Positions 15,535 through 25,088 of a stretch of DNA of 52,637 nt are shown one piece after another. The position numbers and the translations under genes were made by a program. Source of the DNA: Bacteroidales bacterium UBA6408 (GTDB taxonomy: Bacteria > Bacteroidota > Bacteroidia > Bacteroidales > UBA932); NCBI GenBank assembly GCA_002439805.1, contig DJPQ01000009.1, positions 14,160 through 66,796 of the forward strand, written 5' to 3'. Positions within the stretch are counted from its first letter, which is position 1; each line of letters starts with the position of its first letter. The notes under the pieces were generated by a model. The model saw nothing but the letters and a program-made list of their open reading frames with translations. It was not told where the DNA came from and did not search any database.

Positions 15535-17370
15535 CTTCCCTGCAGCCAGAATGCCGGAAGATTTCCTCTCTTCCTTCTGCGCGGATGAGGACAGGCGCAT
15601 TATCACCGCGTCGTTCGCAGGGACGCTGACCTTGACCGGGGACTGCGCGTTGCAGAGCGGTGTCTGGTGCAGGTCGAGCCATTCAAAGGCGTGCTCGGGA
15701 ACAGTGAGTTCCATCTGCGCGGGCTGAGAGGAGAAATTGGCAACAATCAGGAAGGTGTCGTCGGCGTCGTCACGCAGGAAGGCGAAGTGCCTGTCCTTGT
15801 CGAACCCCCGGGAATTGTAGTTGCAGTAGCAGAGGTCGTAGGTCACGCCCTTTGAAATCGCGTTGTCGCCGACCGCGAAGCGGAGCATTCCCGTGAACTT
15901 CACGAAAAACTTGAGCTCGGACTCCGTAAGTCCCGTCTCCTTCATGAGAAGCTTCATCTTCACGGCGCTCTTCACACGCCTGCGCAGCAGAGGCCTGCGG
16001 TCCTTGTCCGCGGTGTCCGAGAGCAGTTCCGCAGCCGTGAGGTAATTGCCGTTCCGCGTCAGCTTTCTGAGTGCGCGCAACCACCGGGTGGACCACCAGT
16101 CAAAGATTGTGGTTCGTCCGTCCAGACCGCTGAATCCCTCCGAATCCATGCCTCTCTCCCCCACTTCCTCTCCGAAATAGGCCATGAACGGCGTGAGGTT
16201 CATCATAAGGCTCACGGCAAGAGCCGGATAGCAGCGCTCCGCCCTCTTCCCGAAGAAATCCGAGGCAAAGCGCTGCTCGTCATGGTTTTCGAGGAAATTC
16301 AGCATATAGAGCTGGAGGTCACCGAGATTCTGCCATGAGGTTGTGATGCGCGTGGCCGACTGCCACGGCTCGACGAACGGCTGCGCGCTGTCGTCGCACC
16401 TGACAATGTCTGCAAGAGCGTCATACAGCCCAGATTTGTCATAGAGAAGGTCGAAGCCTACTTCGCGTACATATTTGCAGTAGAGCGGTTTCTGATAGAC
16501 CTCCGCTACGAACATCGTCTCCGACCGCTCCTTCTTCACCTGAGCGATTGCCCAGCGGAAGAACTCCGGCGGGACGAGTTCCACCATATCGCAGCGGAAG
16601 CCGTCAACTCCCTTCGAGAGCCAGTAGCGCAGGATGTGGAGCATCTTGTCCCATGTGGCGGTGTGGAAGTCACAGTAGTTTATCTTCACGGTCTCATACC
16701 AGTCGTTCACGTTCGGGGAAGCCGTGTAGGCATTTCCGCAGGCACGCGCCGGGAACTCCTCAAAAAGCGGCTTTCCGGCCGCTTTCCACTCGCCCTCGTT
16801 CGGCAGTTTCAGACGCTGCCCGGGGTAGTAGAAGAAATCATTTTCGGCTTTCCAATGGACGGACCTGTCATCCGTCGCGCCGAGTGACATTTTGTCAGAC
16901 GGACGACCCTCTATGGACTTATCGACGCCGACCCCATAGTCCCTCGCGACATGATTCGGCACGAAGTCAATCAGCACCTTCAGCCCCGCAGCATGAATCC
17001 TTGCGACCAGCTCCTCAAACTCGTGAAGCCTCGCGGAGGGATTGTCCGCGAGATAGGGATTGACGTCGTAGTAGTCCTGAATGGCATACGGAGAACCAGC
17101 CAAGCCCTTGACGAACTGTCCGTTGGAGACATGGCCGCCGTTTCCCTCGGAGAGACCGCCCATTGCCGTGGGGTCGCTGCAGGAGTGGCGGATTATCCCC
17201 GTCAGCCAGAGGTGCGTGTAGCCACACCATTTTAGATAGGCTAGCGTGTCCTCATCTATGTCGGAGAATCTGCCGCTGCCGTTCTCGGCGCAGCTGCCGC
17301 CTTTCACAGGATGTTCATTCATATTGCCCCACAGCCGGGGAACTATCTGATATATAAGTGTCTTGCCCAT
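15490..17370 (-). CDS. GH13 alpha-amylase family glycoside hydrolase, cytoplasmic
   Basis: The 626-residue protein has the GH13 catalytic TIM barrel: DFVPNHVARDYG (region I), GVDGFRCDMVELVP with nucleophile D261, MFVAEVYQ with acid/base E290, and NFLENHDEQRFA with transition-state D364. A C-terminal beta domain (TFLIVANFSSQPAQMELTVP) follows. No signal peptide is visible after the chosen start, ATG 17370 (MGKTLIYQIVPRLWGNMNEH); the ORF continues 115 codons upstream, but that part is low-complexity and antisense to the spacer and the phosphofructokinase gene. The role is probably intracellular alpha-glucan (glycogen or maltodextrin) breakdown. The final ~30 residues after VIMRL look non-conserved and partly read antisense to the LytTR gene. 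Confidence 0.88.
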   Translation of the reverse strand: MGKTLIYQIVPRLWGNMNEHPVKGGSCAENGSGRFSDIDEDTLAYLKWCGYTHLWLTGIIRHSCSDPTAMGGLSEGNGGHVSNGQFVKGLAGSPYAIQDYYDVNPYLADNPSARLHEFEELVARIHAAGLKVLIDFVPNHVARDYGVGVDKSIEGRPSDKMSLGATDDRSVHWKAENDFFYYPGQRLKLPNEGEWKAAGKPLFEEFPARACGNAYTASPNVNDWYETVKINYCDFHTATWDKMLHILRYWLSKGVDGFRCDMVELVPPEFFRWAIAQVKKERSETMFVAEVYQKPLYCKYVREVGFDLLYDKSGLYDALADIVRCDDSAQPFVEPWQSATRITTSWQNLGDLQLYMLNFLENHDEQRFASDFFGKRAERCYPALAVSLMMNLTPFMAYFGEEVGERGMDSEGFSGLDGRTTIFDWWSTRWLRALRKLTRNGNYLTAAELLSDTADKDRRPLLRRRVKSAVKMKLLMKETGLTESELKFFVKFTGMLRFAVGDNAISKGVTYDLCYCNYNSRGFDKDRHFAFLRDDADDTFLIVANFSSQPAQMELTVPEHAFEWLDLHQTPLCNAQSPVKVSVPANDAVIMRLSSSAQKEERKSSGILAAGKSLRERVGDGGGVGL

Positions 17371-17409
17371 ATTCTTGTATCCTTGACCAAATAAGCCGAC
17401 ACAATATAA

Positions 17410-17447
17410 ACAAAATGAGTGCCCGATTTCCTGGACACCCATTTTGT
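17410..17447 (-). terminator. Hairpin between phosphofructokinase and amylase genes
   Basis: ACAAAATGAGTG (17410-17421) is the inverse of CACCCATTTTGT (17436-17447) with one mismatch, and the minus strand continues with TTATATTG. It lies 48 bases after the phosphofructokinase stop and probably terminates or attenuates that transcript before the amylase gene. Confidence 0.55.
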
Positions 17448-17494
17448 CAATTATTTCAGCTACAAACAGCTGAGAGGCGTGGATGAAGCCCCGA

Positions 17495-18730
17495 CTACCA
17501 GTTGAGGATTTTGCGGAAGTCATACTCCTCAGGATTAGGAAGATAGGCCTTCGCCGCCTCGTAGTCCTCAGGGGTGATGTAGTGCGCGATGTACTTGTAG
17601 TAGTTCTGCGCTGTTCCGGCGTTGATGTCAACGATTCTCGGCGGAATCTTGCCGGTCTCAGGGTCCTGAAGGTCGGCGAGGTAGAGCGGAGAGACATTTC
17701 CGAAGGCATCGACATAGACCATGCAGCCGGTCTTGCCCTCGCTGAAGAGCTGATATACGCCCATCGCGAGTTCCGTGCAGTAGGTGAGGTCGTAAGCTAC
17801 CGGATCCTGACAGCGTACGTCGTAGCCGATTTCCACAGGACGGCTCTTGACCTTCACGCCGAGCTTCTTGAACTCCTTCTCTAGCAGGTCGTTGAAGAGG
17901 ACCGCCTTTGAAATCTTGCCCAGCTCCGGGTGCCCGTGCTCGTCGTAGGTGAAGTGGATGCCGGCAGCGGCCGCTTCCTTTGCCACCTCCTCGTTGTGGA
18001 AGAGACCCTCGGCGGCGATGATTGTGCCGTAGCTGATTCCGAGGAGCTTCCTCTTGACGATGGCTGAGATAGAAAGCTTTATGATTTTCTCAAGGGTCAT
18101 CTCGGTGTGGTTGAACATCTCCGGGATGATGGTCATCGGGCAGTGTGTCGCCTCGCCGATTCCGAGCGCAAGGCTGCCGCAGGTGCGTCCCATCGCGCTG
18201 ATGATGAGCCAGTTGCCTGACGTGCGGGCATCCTCATAGACTGTCCTCGCGATGTGAGCTCCCTCGTTCTTTGCGGAATTGTAGCCGAAAGTCGGGGTGT
18301 TGTTCGGAAGAGGAAGGTCGTTGTCGATGGTCTTCGGGCAGTGGATGTTGGCGATGGGATAGTTCTTCGCCGCGAGGAACTTGGAAATCCTGTTCGCTGT
18401 CGAGGCGGTGTCGTCGCCGCCCACGGTCACGAGAAGCCTGATGTTGTTCTCCTTGAAGAGGTCGAGGTTGAAGTTCTCCTCGAAATCCTTGTCGGTCGGC
18501 TTGAAACGGCTCATCTCAAGGTAGGAACCGCCGCGGTTGAAATAGCGGTCGGCCTTGGCGAAGTCGATGTCCTCGGTGCGGGCGTTCTTTGAGAAGAGGC
18601 CGGAGTAGCCGCCGTGAAGGCCGATTACCCTGTAACCCTTTGACAGGAAAGTCTTTGCAACGCTCATTGAAACTGAGTTCATTCCCGGGGCAGGACCGCC
18701 GCCGCAGAGGATAATGATTGAATCTTTCAT
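17495..18730 (-). CDS. pfp: 6-phosphofructokinase, probably PPi-dependent
   Basis: The enzyme phosphorylates fructose 6-phosphate to the 1,6-bisphosphate in glycolysis. Visible motifs are GGGPAPGMN near the N-terminus, GGDDTAS (104-110), PKTIDND (132-138) and MGRTCGSLALGIG (180-192). The D-D in GGDD and the lysine in PKTIDND are the residues associated with pyrophosphate rather than ATP as phosphoryl donor. The 411-residue length fits the group that includes many Bacteroidales pfp enzymes. A minus-strand promoter element lies at 18827-18834. It is followed on the same strand by the GH13 amylase, so sugar breakdown genes are adjacent, though a hairpin separates them. Confidence 0.92.
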   Translation of the reverse strand: MKDSIIILCGGGPAPGMNSVSMSVAKTFLSKGYRVIGLHGGYSGLFSKNARTEDIDFAKADRYFNRGGSYLEMSRFKPTDKDFEENFNLDLFKENNIRLLVTVGGDDTASTANRISKFLAAKNYPIANIHCPKTIDNDLPLPNNTPTFGYNSAKNEGAHIARTVYEDARTSGNWLIISAMGRTCGSLALGIGEATHCPMTIIPEMFNHTEMTLEKIIKLSISAIVKRKLLGISYGTIIAAEGLFHNEEVAKEAAAAGIHFTYDEHGHPELGKISKAVLFNDLLEKEFKKLGVKVKSRPVEIGYDVRCQDPVAYDLTYCTELAMGVYQLFSEGKTGCMVYVDAFGNVSPLYLADLQDPETGKIPPRIVDINAGTAQNYYKYIAHYITPEDYEAAKAYLPNPEEYDFRKILNW

Positions 18731-18826
18731 AACTCTGTATTTTTAATATATGAATATTCGTATGTCAATATGTCTTTCGTCGTCACAAAACCCGTCATAT
18801 CCGGAGATATTCACGATTTCGCGGTG

Positions 18827-18834
18827 CAAAAATA
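18827..18834 (-). promoter_or_regulatory. -7 promoter element for the phosphofructokinase gene
   Basis: The minus strand reads TATTTTTGCACCG, identical through 13 bases to the susC -7 region (TATTTTTGCACCG at 1281-1293). It lies about 97 bases upstream of the ATG at 18730. The -33 region is weak (TTCG). Confidence 0.5.
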
Positions 18835-18866
18835 CAACTAAAATCCAATATCCCCGAATTTTTGGT

Positions 18867-18913
18867 TAAATTTGTCAGTTTTTATGTATTAACATAACTG
18901 TGCAGTATTTTTG
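18867..18913 (+). promoter_or_regulatory. Two candidate -7 elements upstream of ligA
   Basis: TAAATTTG (18867-18874) and TATTTTTG (18906-18913) both match TAnnTTTG on the plus strand, 88-134 bases before ligA. Neither has a good -33 partner. The 270-base spacer 18731-19000 is otherwise AT-rich and holds the divergent promoter of the phosphofructokinase gene. Confidence 0.4.
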
Positions 18914-19000
18914 AGGATAGATTTCTTTTTGAAGAAGGAGTGTACCGGGCGTACATGACTGATGGAAAGATAAATATAGACCGAAAAGACAAACAATAAT

Positions 19001-21136
19001 ATGGAACAGAGGGAAAAGGACATACAGAGAATGGGCGAACTCCGGGCGATTCTCGCCGAGAGCAACAGACGCTACTATGTGGATAACGCCCCGACGATCA
19101 GCGACTTCGACTACGACCGTCTGATGTATGAGCTCATAGACCTTGAGAAGAAGTATCCCGAATTTGTCACTCCGGACTCCCCCACTCAGCACGTCGGGAG
19201 CGACCGCACCAAGGAGTTCGCGCAGTATCCGCACCGCTACCCGATGCTCTCGCTCGGCAACACCTATGACATCTCTGAGGTCGCCGCCTTTTCCGAGCGG
19301 GTCTCCAAGTCCCTCAGCGGCACGCCTTTCAGCTACAGCTGCGAGCTCAAGTTCGACGGCACGGCAATCTGCCTGACATATAAGAAAGGAGAACTTTTCC
19401 GAGCCCTCACGCGCGGCGACGGCACCATAGGAGACGACGTCACGGCGAATGTGCGGCACATTTCCAACATCCCGCAGAAACTCCGCGGAGGCACATATCC
19501 CGACGAGTTTGAAATCCGTGGGGAGATATATATGCCCTACGAGGCTTTCGACAGGCTCAATGCTGAGCGCGAGCGCGACGAGGACGCGCCCTTCGCGAAT
19601 CCGCGCAACGCGGCGTCCGGCTCGCTGAAACTTCTTAACCCGTCCGAGGTCGGGAAACGCGGGCTGGAATGCACCCTTTACCATCTTCTGGGCGAGAATC
19701 TGCCGTTCGAGACTCACACTCAGGCTCTTGCGGCGGCGAAATCTTGGGGGCTGCCGGTGTCGGACAAGATCAAGGTCTGCCACAGCATCGGGGAAATCGA
19801 GGCCTACATAGCCTACTGGGACACGGAGCGGAAGAAACTCCCGTTCGCCACGGACGGCATCGTGATAAAGGTGAATGAGCTGCCCTATCAGAAGGCGCTC
19901 GGCTACACCTCGAAGTTCCCTCGCTGGGCGGTGGCCTACAAGTTTCAGGCGGAGCGGGCGCTCACTAAACTGCTTTCCATTGACTATCAGGTCGGGCGGA
20001 CGGGTGCGGTGACTCCTGTCGCGAACCTCGAGCCGGTGCTTCTCTCCGGAACGACAGTCCGTCGCGCCAGTCTGCACAACTCGGAGCAGATGGAGCTTCT
20101 TGACGTGCGCATCGGGGACTATGTCTATGTGGAGAAGGGAGGCGAGATTATCCCGAAGATTACCGGAGTGGAGCTCTCGAAGCGCAATGCCGCTCTGAAG
20201 AAGCCGAAATTTCCGGAATGCTGCCCGGACTGCGGATGCCGTCTCGTACGCGACGAGGGAGAGGCGAAGTTCTTCTGCCCGAACGTCCACGGCTGTCCGA
20301 CCCAGATAAAGGGGCGGCTCGTGCACTTCCTGAGTCGCAAGGCTATGAACATACTTGCCGGCGACGCCACTGTCGAGCAGCTCTATAATCTCTCGCTGGT
20401 CAGGACCCCCGCCGATTTCTACGACCTTGACAAGGAACAGCTGTTGACGCTCGACGGATGGAAGGAGCGCTCGGCCGAACGCTTCCTCAGAAGCATACGC
20501 GACTCGAAGGACACCCCGTTCGAGCGCGTTCTGTTCGCGATTGGAATCCGCTATGTGGGCGAGACGACGGCAAAGACGGTGGCGAGGTTCTTCAGGAACA
20601 TCGACGCGGTGGCCGCGGCGGACCGCGAGACCCTGCTTTCCGTGCCTGACGTGGGCGAGGTGATTGCCGACAGCATCTACGACTTCTTCATGGATCCTGA
20701 CAATATCCGCGAGGTCCAGCGCCTGAGGGCAGCGGGGCTTAAGATGGCGGTCAGCGAGGGCGAGATGGAGACAAGCGATGTCCTCGGCGGCGCGACCGTC
20801 GTGATAACGGGGAACTACAGCATACCGCGAGACCGCATGAAGGCCCTCATCGAGGCGAACGGCGGCAAGAACTCATCGTCGGTGAGCGGAAAGACGGACT
20901 ACCTTCTCGCCGGGGAGAAGCCCGGGCCGGAGAAGATAAAGAAGGCCGAGTCTCTCGGGATACGGATAATTTCGGAGGCCGAGTTCATGGACATGATTTC
21001 TGCGGCTGCGGGAGGGGACGCGGCCGACGGGGAAACATGGGAGAATGTGGACAAAGAGAATATTGTTAATGGCGATAGAATTATTAAAACCGGGGAACCG
21101 GGACATCATGACGGAGAGCAACTCAGTCTGTTTTAG
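19001..21136 (+). CDS. ligA: NAD+-dependent DNA ligase LigA
   Basis: This enzyme seals nicks in DNA replication and repair using NAD+. The 711-residue protein has the NAD-binding Ia domain (YYVDNAPTISDFDYD), the adenylation site CELKFDGTA with nucleophile K117, FANPRNAASGSLK, KFPRWAVAYKF, an OB-fold (VGRTGAVTPVANLEP), a four-cysteine zinc finger (CCPDCGCRL ... FFCPNVHGCP), helix-hairpin-helix repeats, and a C-terminal BRCT domain (GGATVVITGNYSIPRDRMKA). The extension after BRCT (about 676-711) is polar and unassigned. The relA/spoT-like gene starts 6 bases after the stop, so the two are probably co-transcribed. Confidence 0.97.
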   Translation: MEQREKDIQRMGELRAILAESNRRYYVDNAPTISDFDYDRLMYELIDLEKKYPEFVTPDSPTQHVGSDRTKEFAQYPHRYPMLSLGNTYDISEVAAFSERVSKSLSGTPFSYSCELKFDGTAICLTYKKGELFRALTRGDGTIGDDVTANVRHISNIPQKLRGGTYPDEFEIRGEIYMPYEAFDRLNAERERDEDAPFANPRNAASGSLKLLNPSEVGKRGLECTLYHLLGENLPFETHTQALAAAKSWGLPVSDKIKVCHSIGEIEAYIAYWDTERKKLPFATDGIVIKVNELPYQKALGYTSKFPRWAVAYKFQAERALTKLLSIDYQVGRTGAVTPVANLEPVLLSGTTVRRASLHNSEQMELLDVRIGDYVYVEKGGEIIPKITGVELSKRNAALKKPKFPECCPDCGCRLVRDEGEAKFFCPNVHGCPTQIKGRLVHFLSRKAMNILAGDATVEQLYNLSLVRTPADFYDLDKEQLLTLDGWKERSAERFLRSIRDSKDTPFERVLFAIGIRYVGETTAKTVARFFRNIDAVAAADRETLLSVPDVGEVIADSIYDFFMDPDNIREVQRLRAAGLKMAVSEGEMETSDVLGGATVVITGNYSIPRDRMKALIEANGGKNSSSVSGKTDYLLAGEKPGPEKIKKAESLGIRIISEAEFMDMISAAAGGDAADGETWENVDKENIVNGDRIIKTGEPGHHDGEQLSLF

Positions 21137-21142
21137 GAATTT

Positions 21143-23206
21143 ATGAGCACGATTTCAGAATTTACTCCGCAGGACTACGCGCTGATTGCAAGAGAATACG
21201 CCTCCCTCAAGGAGGCCGCCAAGCGTCGCTGCGCGAATCAGGAGGAGCTTGACATAGTACAGAAGGCGTTCGATTTCGCGAACGAAGCGCACAAGGGGGT
21301 GAGGCGTCGTTCCGGGGAACCGTATATCATACATCCCATCGAGGTGGCAAAAATCGTGGTCAGCGACATCGGGCTTGGCTACAAGTCCATCGTCGCCGCG
21401 CTTCTGCACGATGTCGTGGAAGACACGGAATACACCTCCGACGACATACGCAACCTCTTCGGGGAGAAGATAGCGTCCCTCGTCGATGGCCTTACCAAAA
21501 TCAAGACCGTGCTCGACAATGAGGACAAGGCTCAGAACAAGAGCATTCAGGCCGAGAACTTCAAGCGCATACTCCTCACTCTCAACGACGACGTGAGGGT
21601 GGTTCTCATAAAGCTCGCCGACCGCCTCCACAACTGCCGCACCATCGAGTTCATGCCGGAGCACAAGCGGGACAAGATTCTGAGCGAGACGATGTTCATC
21701 TTCATCCCGCTCGCCCACCGGCTCGGCCTCTACAGCATAAAGTCGGAGATGGAGGACATCTGGCTGCGCTACAAGGAGCCGCAGGCCTTCAACGAGATTC
21801 AGGCTAAAATCAACCGCAACGTCAGCGACAAAGAGAAGCAGGTCGATGAGTTCATCGGCACGGTGAGGGAACTCCTCGACAGGATGGGGATAAACTACGA
21901 GATACGCAAGCGGGTGAAGTCCCCCTACTCCATCTGGCACAAGATGAAGACGAAGAACGTCACCTTCGAGCAGGTCTATGACCTCTATGCCGTGAGGATA
22001 ATCTTCGACCCGAAGAACGCCGGCGACATCGAGAGGGAGAGGGAGGACTGCTACAGCATATATGTCGCCATCACCAACAAGTTCGACTACAAGGCCGACC
22101 GCTTCCGCGACTGGATAAAGCAGCCCAAGAACAACGGCTACGAGGCGCTGCACTGCACCGTGATGAGCAAGTCCGGAATCTGGATCGAGGTGCAGATACG
22201 CTCGCGCAGGATGGACGACATCGCGGAGAAGGGAATCGCGGCGCACTGGGCCTACAAGAGGGACGGGTTCGTCGGGGAGAACGACAGCGAGATGGACAAG
22301 TGGATTGCGAAGGTGCAGGAGATTCTTATGAATCCGGACGTCAACGCGATGGAGCTTCTGGACATGATTCACAATGACCTGACGGCCTCGGAGATATTCG
22401 TATTCACGCCAAAGGGCGAACAGAAGTCAATCCAGAAGGGCGCGACGGCGCTGGACTTCGCCTACATGATTCACACCCACATCGGCAACAAGGCCATCGC
22501 GGCGAAGATAAACCTCAGGCTCGAACCGCTTTCTTACGTGCTCCGTCCCGGCGACCAGGTGGAAATCATCACGGCGCAGACGGAGAACCCAAAGCGCGAG
22601 TGGCTGACATTCCTCAAGACGGCAAGGGCTATCAAGGTCGTGACCGACTATTTTGAGAAGCTTGACAGGCAGAAGGCCGCAGAGGAGGCGGAGAGCGCGA
22701 AGAAATCCTCCGGGAAATGGACGCTGCCGTTCTTCAAGTCCTCAAGGTCGAGGCAGGAATATGTCATCAACGACAGCCGCAACACGGACAATCAGTTTGT
22801 CATCGCAACCTGCTGCCACCCCATCCCCGGAGACCCTGTGGTCGGGTTCATCGACAAGGACGGGGTCATCACGGTCCACAAGAAGACCTGCCCGCTCGCG
22901 AACAGCCTCGCCGCGACCCACGGCGACTCCATAGTCTCTCCCAAATGGGAGGCGGACGACGAGCAGAGCTTCCTTGCCTCCGTGTCGCTGAACGGAATAG
23001 ACAGGGTCGGCCTGCTGAACGAAATCACGAAATACATATCCTTTGTGATGAAGGTCAATCTCCAGAGGCTCGTGTTCGAGTCTAAGGATTCCATTTTCAA
23101 TGGCGAGATGGACCTGATGGTCCACGACAAGAAGAGCCTCGAAGGACTGCTCAGGAAACTCTCCAAGATTGAGGGAATCCAGAACGTCACGCGAAAGGAT
23201 CTCTGA
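21143..23206 (+). CDS. RelA/SpoT-family (p)ppGpp synthetase/hydrolase
   Basis: This stringent-response enzyme makes and/or degrades (p)ppGpp. The 687-residue protein has an N-terminal HD hydrolase domain (YIIHPIEVAKIV, LLHDVVEDTEYT with H89-D90, KLADRLHNCRT), a synthetase domain (YDLYAVRIIFD, GYEALHCTVM, EVQIRSRRMDDIAEKGIAAH), a TGS domain (IFVFTPKGEQKSIQKGATAL) and a C-terminal ACT domain (ASVSLNGIDRVGLLNEITKY). Both catalytic motif sets look intact, so a bifunctional Rel/SpoT type is likely. It lies directly after ligA. The short start MSTISEFTPQDYALI agrees with ATG 21143. Confidence 0.95.
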   Translation: MSTISEFTPQDYALIAREYASLKEAAKRRCANQEELDIVQKAFDFANEAHKGVRRRSGEPYIIHPIEVAKIVVSDIGLGYKSIVAALLHDVVEDTEYTSDDIRNLFGEKIASLVDGLTKIKTVLDNEDKAQNKSIQAENFKRILLTLNDDVRVVLIKLADRLHNCRTIEFMPEHKRDKILSETMFIFIPLAHRLGLYSIKSEMEDIWLRYKEPQAFNEIQAKINRNVSDKEKQVDEFIGTVRELLDRMGINYEIRKRVKSPYSIWHKMKTKNVTFEQVYDLYAVRIIFDPKNAGDIEREREDCYSIYVAITNKFDYKADRFRDWIKQPKNNGYEALHCTVMSKSGIWIEVQIRSRRMDDIAEKGIAAHWAYKRDGFVGENDSEMDKWIAKVQEILMNPDVNAMELLDMIHNDLTASEIFVFTPKGEQKSIQKGATALDFAYMIHTHIGNKAIAAKINLRLEPLSYVLRPGDQVEIITAQTENPKREWLTFLKTARAIKVVTDYFEKLDRQKAAEEAESAKKSSGKWTLPFFKSSRSRQEYVINDSRNTDNQFVIATCCHPIPGDPVVGFIDKDGVITVHKKTCPLANSLAATHGDSIVSPKWEADDEQSFLASVSLNGIDRVGLLNEITKYISFVMKVNLQRLVFESKDSIFNGEMDLMVHDKKSLEGLLRKLSKIEGIQNVTRKDL

Positions 23207-23260
23207 TTTCCGCCCATAAACGACTGCCGAGCGCGCAGCAAAGTCGAAAAATCCAATGGT

Positions 23261-25075
23261 ATGAACAGAATTTTCAAAATATTCCTGAACAGATATTTCC
23301 CCATTCTTCCGGCAGGGCTTGTCCTGGGCGTGATGATTTTTTCGCATTCATGCGCAAACACCACGACACCCCCGAGCGGAGGCCCGAAGGACACGATTCC
23401 CCCGATAATCAAGAAGGTGAATCCGGCCGACGGGACCATAAACGTGCCGGTGCACAAGACGAAGCTCAAGTTCTCCTTCAATGAGTATGTGGTCGTGAAG
23501 GACCCTGCGGGAATCTATCTCTCCCCGCCCCTTGAGAAACGTCCGAAATACAAGATTGAGGGCAAGAGTGTCGTGGTGTCGTTTGAAAGCGACCTTGACT
23601 CGAACAGGACATATACGCTCGACCTGACAAACGCGATTGCCGACAACAACGAGGGGAATATGTTTCCGGGATATACGCTCGTGTTCTCGACCGGCTCCGT
23701 CATCGACTCGATGATGGTCACGGGAACGGTTCAGGACTGCAACACGCTGAAGCCCGTAAAGGGAGCCACCGTCATGCTCTACAAGGACCAGGCGGACTCG
23801 GCGGTTTTCCTCCGGCGTCCGGTGGCTTCGGCAAAGACCGACGACTGGGGATATTTCGCGATTCGCAACATTCAGGACACGGTCTATCGGATGTATGCCG
23901 TCATGGACGAGAACGGAAACAACAAATATGACCCGGAGAGCGAAAGGGTGGCATTCCTCGACTCCCTCGTGCGTCCCGTGACGAGAGTCGCCGACTCCCT
24001 GCCGGAACTTCAGAAATATGACATGAAGGACACCGTGGCTTGTCTGGCGAGGAAATCTGAATATACGCTCAATGTCTTCAAGGAGAAGCCGAGCAAGCAG
24101 ATGATTGTCAACAAGGAACGCATAGGCGAGAGAACTGCGTACATAACGTTCATGGCGCCTTACGCACAGGTGGATTCCATTTGGATAAAGGGTGTTCCTC
24201 GCGAAAAGCTCATCACTCAGTTCAACATTCAGAGGGACAGCATGGAAATCTGGGTGAACGACCCGAAGACGCAGCCGGACACATTCTTCTTGAACGTCAA
24301 GTACATGAAGACCGACACGACCGGATTTCTCTCGGACTTCACCGAGGTCGTGAAGCTCACAAAGCCGCGCAAGACCGCCGCTGCCGCGCGAAAGAGCTCG
24401 AAGAAGGACCTGAAGAAGGAGGACACCCTCTGCGTCTTCACGGTCGATGCCAAGCCGGAGAACATCGAGCAGTACGGATTCGTGTTCGAGTTCAAGTACC
24501 CCGTGGTTGAGACCGCGTTCGACTCCATTCAGTTCACCTCGGTCAATCCACGTCAGCAGGAGAAGGCGGAGAAGTTCGACGTCGTGCAGGACAGTCTGAA
24601 CCTGAGGAAATACACGCTCACGCCGAGGCTCCAGTATATGCAGGGATGGGAGTACAAGATGAAGGTGCCGCACCGCAAGTTCATGGACATAAACGGCTTC
24701 CGCAACGACAGCCTTGAAGTGAAGGTCAGTCTTCCTAACGACGACAAGCTCAGCACGCTGACGATGAACATGAACAATGTGCACAACAAGTATATAGTCG
24801 ATTTACTGAACGAGAAGAGGGACGAGGTGCTGCGCTCCTATATAATAGAGGGCGACAAGACGCTCATATTCCCCTACCTCAAGGCCGGCAAGTACTCGAT
24901 TCGAATCACCGAGGACGTGAACCGCAACGGAATCGTCGATACCGGAGTTCTGCTTGAACATCGTCAGCCCGAAAAGGTACTTTTCTACAAATTGGAGGAC
25001 GGGACATATATCCTTGACATACCTGAGATGGCGGAAATCGAGCAGACGATTGACGTAACTGAGATGTTCAAATAA
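23261..25075 (+). CDS. Ig-like (SbsA/Big_5-type) domain lipoprotein
   Basis: The 604-residue predicted lipoprotein has a hydrophobic start and lipobox MIFSHSC, followed by the proline-rich PPSGGPKDTIPP that is characteristic of this Bacteroidota family. The first mature domain (about 45-140: VNPADGTINVPVHKTKLKFS, YTLDLTNAIADNNEGNMFPG) is the SbsA Ig-like (Big_5) fold. A second beta-sandwich, VTGTVQDCNTLKPVKGATVM (about 148-240), resembles a carboxypeptidase-regulatory domain. The function is not known; it is probably envelope-associated. The PorT-like gene follows 13 bases after the stop, which suggests a linked envelope role. Confidence 0.7.
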   Translation: MNRIFKIFLNRYFPILPAGLVLGVMIFSHSCANTTTPPSGGPKDTIPPIIKKVNPADGTINVPVHKTKLKFSFNEYVVVKDPAGIYLSPPLEKRPKYKIEGKSVVVSFESDLDSNRTYTLDLTNAIADNNEGNMFPGYTLVFSTGSVIDSMMVTGTVQDCNTLKPVKGATVMLYKDQADSAVFLRRPVASAKTDDWGYFAIRNIQDTVYRMYAVMDENGNNKYDPESERVAFLDSLVRPVTRVADSLPELQKYDMKDTVACLARKSEYTLNVFKEKPSKQMIVNKERIGERTAYITFMAPYAQVDSIWIKGVPREKLITQFNIQRDSMEIWVNDPKTQPDTFFLNVKYMKTDTTGFLSDFTEVVKLTKPRKTAAAARKSSKKDLKKEDTLCVFTVDAKPENIEQYGFVFEFKYPVVETAFDSIQFTSVNPRQQEKAEKFDVVQDSLNLRKYTLTPRLQYMQGWEYKMKVPHRKFMDINGFRNDSLEVKVSLPNDDKLSTLTMNMNNVHNKYIVDLLNEKRDEVLRSYIIEGDKTLIFPYLKAGKYSIRITEDVNRNGIVDTGVLLEHRQPEKVLFYKLEDGTYILDIPEMAEIEQTIDVTEMFK

Positions 25076-25088
25076 CTGATTGTCACGA

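Noticed and set aside
17371..17715. 115-codon N-terminal extension of the amylase
   Set aside because: It is low-complexity (RST-rich), lies antisense to the spacer and the phosphofructokinase gene, and the family-typical start MGKTLIYQIVPRLWGN is at 17370.
18875..20326. Long minus-strand ORF (483 codons) opposite ligA
   Set aside because: It is antisense to most of ligA, has no recognisable domain, and its composition (R/V/E/L-rich) is the usual shadow of a GC-rich gene in this frame.
21155..22372. Long minus-strand ORF (405 codons) opposite the RelA/SpoT gene
   Set aside because: It is entirely antisense to conserved RelA/SpoT domains and has no signal, motif or promoter.
23348..24784. 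Long minus-strand ORF (478 codons) opposite the Ig-like lipoprotein gene
   Set aside because: Antisense shadow: R/H/V/L-rich, with no domain that I recognise.
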